From Ephemerocybe angulata (lineage: Eukaryota > Basidiomycota > Agaricomycetes > Agaricales > Psathyrellaceae), in the NCBI GenBank assembly GCA_013368325.1, contig JAACJK010000121.1, positions 186,001-250,000 on the forward strand: 64,000 bases of DNA. The letters run 5' to 3'. The notes beneath the pieces were generated by a model. It had not been told where the DNA came from. It worked only from the letters and a program-made list of their open reading frames with translations, and did not search any database. The first letter of the stretch is position 1. Every line of letters starts with the position of its first letter. This document shows, piece after piece, positions 22,331 through 31,324 of the stretch. A program made the translations under genes and the position numbers.

Positions 22331-22908
22331 TGCGTTTGCACAGTACATATTTTAGGGTTCAAAAGGTAGACGCGGGGCTTCGAAACAACCACTGAATTTG
22401 TTATCTATCAATCGATTGTGGAGCCAAGAAGCTGGCATTCGAGCGGGGTTTCTTCCGCAGACGCCGATCATAGTATCCCAAGTATCAACCCATGTATCCT
22501 CTTCTGGTTCCAGAACAATCATCGACTCAACATTGCTGATAATCCGGCTGCTGGCTGTTAAACATGAGGCGTGAATTTCTGAGAACATGTGCACCATGTG
22601 CACAGCACGGATTCATTCGATCGCGAAGCCCCTGAAATGCCACTCATCTGGCACGATCTGGTGCCCGAAGACGAACGAGAACCTGTTTGACAGGTGCGCC
22701 TCATGTCGCCCAAAAGCCACAACATGTGGCATGTGTAACGGGAGTAGGACCGATAGCGGTTGGTTGTTTAGCCAGCTCCTCAGCACTACTTTCGACAATT
22801 GCAGTTAAGCGCCCACGGAGCGCGCTGACAAAAGCAGCCGAAGATATTCGGCGTGTTGCAACTCTAAAAAGGCTGTACGTACTACACCCTTGAGCTAAGA
22901 AGAGTACA
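22331..22908. other. No gene supported
   Basis: Short frames only. It may contain more of the decayed kinase copy, but I cannot align it. Confidence 0.3.
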
Positions 22909-22991
22909 TCGGGTTTGGTGTAACGGCTAACATTTCCGCCTCTCATCATCGAATGCTCGTGGCAGCTCGGGGTTCGGTTCCCCGTACCCTA
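22909..22991 (+). tRNA. tRNA-Glu-like gene (anticodon CTC), apparently with an intron
   Basis: A-box-like TGGTGTAACGGCTAACA, typical of fungal tRNA-Glu, is followed by CCGCCTCTCAT (anticodon CTC with a preceding T), about 14 extra bases, and GGCAG closing 4 of 5 anticodon-stem pairs. A strong T-arm follows (CGGGG, loop TTCGGTT, CCCCG), matching a B box. A TTTT run lies a few bases downstream, as expected for a Pol III terminator. The acceptor stem pairs at only 5 of 7 positions. So this is either a functional intron-containing tRNA-Glu(CTC) or a decaying copy. Confidence 0.5.
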
Positions 22992-23869
22992 ATTTTGCAC
23001 TGTTTTGCTCCCTCTTAGGGTCTCAAGACGAGTCAGACTCTCAGCAGTCAGGGCCACCGGTCAACCGTCGGACCCATTGCATTTTATGATGTACTTACAT
23101 AGTTGGAAGAAACTCAGGGCTTGAGTTGAGAATGAAGTTGAACGAGCGGGCATACTTCAGCAAATTCTTCTTGCCGCACCAAATACTTGAGCTGTGGCCA
23201 GAGCTAGCGCCTGGCAGTTACGAGTCCGTTTCGGGTGATCACTGGCACGGCTCACACAACATAATACATTTGAGAACCTGTGTGTCGTAGAACTACCAAT
23301 AAGAACTACACATTCAAAATTGATTCAAAAGTTCCCAACTTGGAAGTAACAATAGGTGAATATGCGAAAGAAAAACAGTAACCCGGCCTGGTGGCATCAC
23401 CTTGCACTCCTACCAGCCTTCTTCCAGTGTTTCAACATTTTGTCCTCGTAAAGCCACAGGTGAGAGAATAATACAGTTGTGCTTGCTTCGGAATTTCTGG
23501 GCATTTTGATTGACTGTAATGACCAGATATTGGCTATCTATGTATGCATCCCATGTTATAGTTACGTTTAAAAATCCCAGCTGACCCCGGTAACGCAGAA
23601 AAAGTGGAAGAATGAGCATCGCTAGAATTAGGCGCCTGTAAGCGCCCAAATTCCGGGGGTTGCTGTGCGACCTCACTTCCCTGAGGCAAGTACTAGTACA
23701 CAGCTCTACATAACTGAAGACTACCATAACCGTAGATAAGTGTATTTTAAGCTATTAATATTGTCTGATGTTTGAGAAAGAGGGCGAGAACCGAAGCCAA
23801 GTGATCCGAGCCTTGGTCAGCCATCCACTGCGGGGACTGTACTCGCACGACGCACGGCAACGACGCACC
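22992..23869. other. No gene supported
   Basis: AT-richer sequence with only short frames. No recognisable repeats. Confidence 0.4.
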
Positions 23870-24225
23870 CTCATAGAGCTTGTCCTTGAAACCACGGGAG
23901 AACATCTCATCAACCTCATCCTGACAGAAGATCTTGCTTGATGTGGTCGGTGCGGAAGGCGCGGCGATTGATTATGTCAAAGAAACGGCCGGGGGTACCA
24001 GCGATGCTCGGAATTTGTCATTCGAAGGTTCGTGTATTGGGTCCACGATTCTTCATGATACATGACGTAGACGTCCTCCTGGAGCTTGGCCATGTCCTCA
24101 CGGACGTTGATACGGCGTGAGGCGTGGCACTCAATGTTCATGTAATTGCTGAGGACGAAGACGACCTTTCGGATTTGCTGGGCCAGCTCATGAATGGGGG
24201 CGAGGATGAGGGCCTGGGTACCTGA
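23870..24225 (-). pseudogene. eIF4A fragment (DEAD-box RNA helicase)
   Basis: Relic of the translation initiation helicase eIF4A. The minus strand reads [20 protein letters not shown] (family: [20 protein letters not shown]), [40 protein letters not shown] and HIK. After a frame change it reads DEVDEMFSRGFKDKLYEG (family: DEADEMLSRGFKDQIYEV). The tract between motifs Ia and Ib is also damaged. No motif I (ATPase P-loop) or C-terminal helicase domain is present. I saw no intron within the fragment. It is a truncated, frameshifted copy, either a processed copy or the remnant of a duplication. Confidence 0.8.
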
Positions 24226-26984
24226 TGGTCATGTTGAGCTGCGGGGGACGGGCCTTCCATGATGCCTATTTTCTCAGCCCTGTTGGCCGTCGCCTCCGTG
24301 TCCTGGGCACTCGAGATCCCTCTACTCACCTCCAACGCAGCTGCCCTCAAGTAGCGGCTTCCTCACTGTCCGATACCATGAAATTCACAGACTCTCGCAG
24401 ACGCCGTCCTGTGAGTCTTTGCGGACTCCTCCGTTTGCGTTGTACTGACTCGTGCATAGACTTTGCTCATATACAATGGTAGTGAGTACTCGGACGAGAT
24501 CAGTACCTAACCAAGACTGGACAGCTCTGCGTTATCGCCGCCCCCGAACCAAGACCTGCCCTCGCCCACTCTCGTCGTGCAAAGCGCTCAGCACCTCGGT
24601 GCACCACCCATGCACCATGACCCCGTAGTACACCCACATTCCGCGCGTCGCTCGCCGCCGACAGAGACTCGACGACACCAGCGCGTTCTCCTTCGACGTG
24701 CCGGCCATGTTAGACCAAGGCTCATCACCCAGTGACCGAACCTACCTGGACGACGATCCTGATGACGACTGACACTGGCAGTCGGCTACGCTACGGGTAC
24801 GTACTTGAAAACTGCATATCGAAAGGGTACTCAATCGAGAACAGGTCCCACAAGCGGACGTGCGATGAGTGCGGCAACAGCGCATGCCGTCGCTCGTCTC
24901 TTCTCGCCCTCCCCGTCCACATAAAGACGACGACGCCGAAGCCATCGACATGTCGCTACGGTGCGGGAACTGGACTGGGATTGTGTGTGAATGGCTGGAG
25001 AGGTCGTCAGTTAGGGCTCATAGTGTAGTCGAGTGTGTACGTACTGTCCTCAATATCAATAACATTTCTTTTGGTGTCGCATGCAATGAATGGATGCAAG
25101 ACGGAGTGTTAGAAGCCCAATGATCTAGCTAGCACACAACTTGAACGAGATATCAGCGCCATGGACCTCCCCACACACAGGAAGAAAACTGACCTCATCC
25201 AAGATCGCACCGCACCGCGAGTAGAGCAAGCTATATGGCCAAAGCACAAAGTCAGTCACCCTTCTTGAACTATATCCAACGAGAGCTTACCGCAGCGCAC
25301 AGAGTCAAGGCTACACTCCCAGCCGACCTTCGAAAAGCCCAATATCACTGTTGGATCGACGTGCACGCCGAGAGTGCAAAGGAGAGGTCTATAGGTCAAT
25401 GAAGAGGTCAGTAAATCACCCCAATCACCGATAGTCCAAGCTAGCTTACCTTGGGTCTAGACGACTCGACGCTCGCACATCCTCGGCGCACCCCTCACCC
25501 TCCCACCCAGCGACCCCACTTTTGCCATGACTGCTCGCAGAAGGGCTCACTCACCTGAAGTCTATGTTCGCTCCACAGCACAACAGTGATCTGAGGTGTA
25601 TATGATGGTGCTGGGTCCCTTGAGGTCAGTGTCTGGTCTACGATGGCGACTTCAGAGTCGTTGTGATGCTGGTTGTAGGGCGGTGAGGACACCAGCCCTC
25701 TGGATCTCTGTATTTCATGAGTACTCGGTCAAGACGATACACGAAATACTTACTGACCTGCGCATTAGCCCAACATTAGCCTTCTCCGCCGTCAGCCTAT
25801 ACCCAAGTAGCAGAATGTCAGGAATAGTCAGAAATGCCAGTGAATATACAACGTACCCAGCAAAGCCTAGACATGTGACGAAGATGTGAGAGACTCGACG
25901 TCGTGGCCAACGACGACGACAAGCACCTGGCAGCGAGCAAGACCGTCAGCGAGCGACAAAGACATCAGCAGCCCGGGAAACCTCGACGGCGATGCTTGGG
26001 CGATGCGCTCACCTTCCTTCTGGAGGATAGGGATGGAGAAGGTAACACCACGGAAGACGATGACGGGGTCCTGAGTGAATACTGGTGAGTGTGCATTCCT
26101 CAACGAGATACGGCACTATGCCACTACCACGTACCTTCAGACACCTACGAAACGACAAACCTATCCTGGCAATCCGAGATTTGCCTGGCCGACATTACGG
26201 TAGGCGTCGTGGTTGCAGGCAGCACACCCCGACACACCTCTGTCTGCATGACAAAAGTTGAGCACTAGTCCGAACAGCTCACCAACGAGCCCAAAGTCCT
26301 CTTCCCCTAATCTATCCTTCCTGTCGATCGGCCGACGAGGGAAGGTGCCTGGACATATGGCTGCAGCAGGTGATGTTGCGGAGGGTGGGAGACAGGTGTC
26401 ACGAGGTGTGCCAGTGGTGAGTTGTTGGCGGAGGGCAAGAGGGCATGGGTGGCTTCGGCTTGAACGGTTTTGATGACAAGTTGGGGCATGTTACATGGGA
26501 GCGCCGGGGATGGGAGAGGAGAAAGAGAAGACGGAGCGGTTGTCCTCGGACTTCGAGAGCGAGAATGATCCGTCGGCATTTGCCGCATGCAACATCTTTC
26601 CGCGCTTCGCGCGCCGTGGACTTGGTTGTGGGCCGCGGGAGCAACACGGTAGGGTAATTTTGAGGAAGGTGGGGTCGTAGAAATTGTGGTTATGGTATGT
26701 TCAGATCCAGACTACAGACCCAACAACTTTACGAACCCTTGAGCACAAGTTACTCTCTTTTCATGACATAATGTATCATTCATGTTGTAATCTATCTATC
26801 ATAACAAGTTAGTCCAGACTCCAAAGCATCTTTCTTAGGAACAACATAGCGGGAGGGAAACGAGAGAATTGATTATACGGAAGAGGAATAAGGAATATGG
26901 ATGTATGTGGTCACGGATGAGCGACCGAAGGGACGGCAGCGCAGAATGAAGTGGCTGTCATCAAACACACGATGAGAGGTCAAG
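24226..26984. other. Gene-poor stretch with weak coding-like fragments
   Basis: No gene supported. Several short segments look protein-like on the minus strand: QDPVIVFRGVTFSIPILQKE near 26040, ITVVLWSEHRLQ near 25580, and LYSLLYSRCGAILDE near 25200. On the plus strand there is DLRISPTLAFSAVSLYPSS near 25780. Some loosely recall ABC-transporter segments, but the pieces are not collinear in one frame or strand, and I will not name them. It is most likely a patchwork of heavily decayed genes. Confidence 0.3.
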
Positions 26985-27290
26985 CGTCGGAACGATAGCG
27001 AGGGGAACAAGAGGCTGATCGATGGGCAGTGGAGCAGATTGAAGAGGCTGAATGAACAGTGGTGGGGAGAAGGTCTGTGCGGCCATCATAAATCCCATGA
27101 TGGGGAGGACAAGGATCGGAACGATAGCGGGGCAGAGCAGAGTGAAGGGGCTGAATGAAAGGTGGTGGGGAGAAGGTCCGTGCGGCCATCATAAATCCCA
27201 TGATGGGGAGGACAAGCGTCGGAATGATAGCAGAGCAGAGTGAAGGGGCTGAATGAAAGGTGGTGGGGAGAGGTCCGTGCGGCAATCACC
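26985..27290. repeat. Tandem repeat, about 103-bp unit, two full copies and a partial one
   Basis: Units start near 26985, 27114 and 27217; the second is 103 bp. Each contains GGAACGATAGC or a one-base variant, GGGCTGAATGAA, GGTGGTGGGGAGA, GTGCGGCCATCATAAATCCC and ATGATGGGGAGGACAAG. The CATCAT...ATGATG pair makes a small internal palindrome. Copies 2 and 3 are nearly identical over their shared length; copy 1 carries an extra segment. The third is truncated at about 27290. The minus strand stays open through the array but is not a known protein repeat. Confidence 0.85.
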
Positions 27291-27366
27291 ATCAAAAGAT
27301 GGGATCACCAGCGACTGAAAAAACGATGGCAACAGAACGACTCCTAAACGGACTCGTAACAATTCA

Positions 27367-27870
27367 CTAACAGGCCGTTGTCTGTACATATGCGATTCTA
27401 CCAGAACTAATCACATTCGCCCTTCTGAGATTCCTCAGTATCTGCATGCCGAGAGGGCGCAGCACGTACGGTGCCGTCAAGCCTATCGACGCGAAGGGCG
27501 TAGCAAGTATGAGGTAAGGATAGTAAAGATTTTGCTCCGGCTCGCCGACGGCGTCAGTACCGACCAGACGATGAAGAAGAGGCTCGAAGACGCGAGTGGA
27601 GGACCTTCCACTGTTCCTGTGCGAGCGCAAGCGCCGACGCGTCGGCAGGGAGCCTGCTGCTGCTAGCATGGTGCGCGAGCGGATCGGGATGGAGGTAAGG
27701 AAGATGAGCAGGTAGAAGATACTGAGGTTGAACCAGGATTTCGTGTGCTTGAGGGGGGAGATGGAGAGGAGGGGGACTATGAGCAAGGCCTGAATTACGA
27801 GGAGATTTGGTAGGAAGGTCGTCTCAGTGGTGAACGGACTTGTGGAGATCGTGAGCTGAAGACGCTAAGC
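27367..27870 (-). pseudogene. Internal fragment of a membrane protein
   Basis: An open frame to a stop at 27367. It can begin at an acceptor-like CTTCAG near 27870 and has no convincing ATG. It reads FLPNLLVIQALLIVPLLSIS, SWFNLSIFYLLIFLTSIPIR and YYPYLILATPFASIGLTAPY, three strongly hydrophobic segments, ending in NVISSGRIAYVQTTAC. No family is recognised. The lack of a start or of an upstream exon suggests a remnant. The tandem repeat lies just downstream. Confidence 0.3.
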
Positions 27871-28933
27871 GCCAGGAGCTGTTGAGGACTTTAGGAACCA
27901 AGGTTGCCTATTAAGCCTGACTAGCTAGTCTGTTTTATCTTATACCTTTACTCATAGGCTTTTGAAGACTTTCAGGTGGAGATATTTTCCTGGACACTGA
28001 AAGTGGGAAGGTTTTGTCCGCCTGACCCCTGAGAACCAGGTCATTACCATACTAGGAAGGTAACTGCCTTTTTGGTATGCTTATTAATCCTCCATCTAAT
28101 CTTATCTTGAGCCCCGCCCGCCAGTTTCCCCGCCATGGTTTCGAGTGAGATCTTATAAGTTAGTGCCATTGCTCCAGCGCATTCTGTAATCCCATTCCCC
28201 ACCAAGTGTGTGCTAAATTAAGCGGCCCACGCCGTATCAACTTGAAGCCAACTTGAAGCTCAAGGCTTCACCCCCTCTGCAGCGAGCGAGCGCCTCAGAG
28301 CACACCGAAGGTGTGCGTCAGCGAGCGAGCTAAATTTATGCACATGCAGAATTAGATACAATGCATTCCGTATTCTCCAACTTGGTTGCACTGTGACGGT
28401 GTCCAGGTCTGCCCAGAGGGCCATTGTTTAAAGAATGACAGAGGAAGGTTGTGGTAGAAGGTAGGTTCTGGTAGAGGGCCGGTAACTTGATCCTCGCGTT
28501 CTGATAGCGGACCAACTGTGGGAATAAACTCCCAAACAGGGTGGTCCTAGGATTCTAACTACCCTTGCTCTTCTACCACCATCTTGAAACTGTATTAATC
28601 TCCATTGCCTACCCCCGGCGTTTGGAGGCCCCCCAAAACTTCAGTTGCACAAGTTCACTCTCAACGTGAAAAGGAAGATCAAGCCATCGAGCCCCAGGGT
28701 CCGCGATCATGTCATGTTATATCTCCTATGTATATACCTACACTTTGCCGCTGCCTATACTCAAGAAGCTCTGGCACCTGAGGGTCTGAGTTCTCAGGGT
28801 AAGCTCGGATACATGAAACATAGATGGGCGCATTATTGTGCAATCCTAACGATCCTGGAGTCCAACGCTCAACATTGACATGCAGGACTACGACTACCGA
28901 AGCTGACAAAATTGAGTTCCACTTCGCCCATCT
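27871..28933. other. No gene; contains a short hairpin
   Basis: About 1 kb without supported genes. A perfect 7-bp hairpin (GCACACC, GAA, GGTGTGC) near 28300 is flanked on both sides by GCGAGCGAGC, so the whole block at about 28280-28330 is a pair of direct repeats around a palindrome. Confidence 0.4.
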
Positions 28934-29555
28934 CTAATCCTCAAGGCAGCTCTCGTCTTCTGTTTTTGGTAATAAGTCAGCATGTGTTCCAGCACTTATA
29001 TGGAGGTAGACTACTTACCGCCAGGCAAAACGGTGAAGGTAGCGGTGACCGCTTTGGTTCCGACGCTATCCTCAACTTGATAGAAGGCCTGTTCCCCAGC
29101 AGGGTATGCGACAGGTGACCAAGTGGCACTAGTGTCAGTGGTCGGACCAGCGATGAAAAACAACTCGGGGGTGGGAGTTCCTGCTTTGACAGCGAACTGG
29201 CTAGAGATGAGCGAAGACATTAATAGCTGAAGAAGTGAAAGTACACACGAGGATGTAAGGCACTGTAGGGAGTAGATGGATAAGGTTAGTATGGCCTCTT
29301 TTCTCCCAGCTGACGGTAGAGATACGACAATCACTCACGAACACCCCCAGTATAGCTCAGTACAGAGCTACCGCAGCTCACGACAGAACTGGATTTCAGA
29401 AACGAATCAGCAGATGTTCGTTGGTAATAATTGGTGGGCAGAAGCGCGTACACGGGTGTGTTAATCGACAGTGGCTCAGTCGCCGGTGCCGCCAAGGCTG
29501 CCGTCGCGATAGCCGAAAGGGCTGCCATGAGCTTGAAGTTGGAGTGAAACTGCAT
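28934..29555 (-). CDS. Small secreted protein, 146 aa
   Basis: Not assigned to a family. The ATG at 29555 starts MQFHSNFKLMAALSAIATAA, a clear signal peptide with likely cleavage after LAA-AP. Exons: 29555-29339, 29263-29248 (16 bp), 29200-29019 and 28959-28934, totalling 441 bases. If the last GTAAGT donor is not used, a stop appears at 29011-29013 and the protein ends PGGK instead of EDESCLED. A candidate 65-bp intron inside exon 1 (GTGTAC to TCCAG) is left unspliced because splicing would break the frame. The mature protein has SYTGG and QFAVKAGTPTPELFFIAGPT, TDTSATWSPVAYPAGEQAFY, VTATFTVLPGG: strand-rich, Thr/Pro-rich, with two Cys in the shorter form. Candidate effector or wall protein. 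Confidence 0.6.
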
Positions 29556-30799
29556 CGTGTTTATATAGCTTGAAAGGCGCTGAGTGGATCTGTTCTTGGG
29601 ATACTGTATCACCCACTAAGTGACGCACCTTTATAAGTATTTCCCCCTCAGTGTACTCCACACCTTTTCCAGGCAGCGACTTGAGCGATGTGTGATTTTA
29701 GTCACAACGGCGAACGATGGCCATGCACGCAATGAGAAGGGTCTCTCGGGCTTTCCAGGTTTAGATAATATTAGGTCCTTCACACTGAGCACGAGCCAAA
29801 GAATTGAGAGTTCTGCAAGCACGATGCATTTGAAGGGTTCCTCGGGTGTCCTAGGTTCCACGCCACCTCTTCTAGATCAATACCTGCGGATGTATCCGCT
29901 TGAGGTATATTAGAAGATATTCGGCTATGATCGTCCCCAAGGCTGCCCAATTCCTCATAATTTGGTCGGGTGTAACAAATCCTTGGTACTTTCCTATGAC
30001 CAAGAAAGCACAAATTTAGCGCAGGGAGGCAAAAACATCTGTATTGTATTTCGAAATGGGGTATGGCGCTCACCTAAATTGACGCCACCCTAATCCCTCG
30101 AGTACGTACATATCTGCTGCGCTCTTTGGCGCAGTAGGGCGCAGTCAACTGGTTAACCGAGATCCATGGCTGTCGGCTATTGCCATGGGCTTACACAATG
30201 AAGCTGCAAGTTCGCGTTTTTACCAGCGTCTCCTCGGGCCGTAGCGAGTTAGCTGCGTGGTTTAAGAGTTCATCGGTGATAACTTTGACCATTGACCGAA
30301 CTGCAGGAGATCTCAAGAGCGAGGAATGGGTCTTATTACACTCGCAAGGTATACGGCGAAATGTGACCGTTGATCCCGCGAAGGGTATCCCGGCCTTCCA
30401 GATTCAGTAAGATGTTCGTTCATTCCTCACTAATCGTTCCGCATAGACTCCATTACCCAGCGTATGCACCCTTACTGTTTTGAGCCGTGCATCCTCACAC
30501 AATCCAAAAGAGTACCAGCCAACAAGACTTTGAGAGACCTGCAAATTTTATCTCTAGGGATCCATCGCTATCCAGTTTCTTACCAGCTGCCGACCGAGCT
30601 CAGGTAGAAACGGATAAGCGCCCATATACTCGGCGTACCTGTCAAGCTGGCTATCGCTATCCTCATACAAAGTCTGAGGGAAGCGACTAGAGACTGCACG
30701 GGCACTTATTACAGGCGATTAACGAGCAAGTAGACATATGACTTCCCCAGCTTCGAGGTAGATATTTGATGAGCAAAGTGCCGACTCGAGTTAAGGCTC
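29556..30799. other. Gene-free stretch upstream of the secreted-protein gene
   Basis: Only short shadow frames. A plus-strand frame at about 30180-30410 has ordinary composition, but no start context, neighbours or similarity to support it. Confidence 0.4.
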
Positions 30800-31116
30800 T
30801 AGTGATCACCACGGGTCGCGCGACCCGCACGGGTTCGCGGGTTGTACCCCGTGGGGTGCGGGTGCGGGTGGGCATTCCCCAACCCGTCCCCTACAAAACA
30901 AGCCCAAGAACGTCCAGATCGGACGAGAACTGGCCAAGATATGGCCCATTTATGTGCTAGGACATAAATGAACCATATCTCAGCCAAATCTCGTCCGATT
31001 TGGCTGTTTTTGGGTTCGTTTTGGCGGGTAAACCCGCGGTTTCGCGGGTAGGGTTGGCCCGGGTGCGGGTGCGGGTTGCTGCGCCGTGACCCGGGGTCAA
31101 CCCGTGGTGATCACTA
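30800..31116. mobile_element. Foldback MITE-like element, 317 bp
   Basis: The ends are exact inverted repeats: TAGTGATCACCACGGGT at the left and its complement at the right. The complementarity continues imperfectly across the whole element. The inner arms hold ATCGGACGAGA, AAGATATGGCCCATTTATGT and their complements around a centre near 30960, so it would fold into one long hairpin of about 150-bp arms. The outer arms are rich in GGGTGCGGG. There is no open frame of note. The TAGTG end resembles hAT-type non-autonomous elements. AGTTAAG occurs just right of the element and, offset by four bases, just left of it, so a 7-8 bp target duplication is likely but its edges are blurred. Confidence 0.75.
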
Positions 31117-31324
31117 AGTTAAGCGCCCATCGATTGATGGTTCATTCAACCTATCAAAGGTATATTTTTCGTTGTTCAGCATGATAAGGTGAACCTGAAA
31201 GCTTCTAAGTTTAAGTTAGGCCTTGATCAAGATATCGCCGCTGTTTACATTCATGTGGGGTATAGCTAGAAAGGGCGCCTCGTGAGGGCACCATGCACAG
31301 AACAGAGCTATCAGTGGCAGCCTA
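31117..31324. other. 3' flank of helicase gene
   Basis: About 200 bp between the foldback element and the helicase stop; nothing seen. Confidence 0.4.

Noticed and set aside
24226..26200. Possible ABC transporter pseudogene
   Set aside because: A few segments recall transporter motifs, but they are on different strands and frames and not in order; no Walker A or signature motif could be found.
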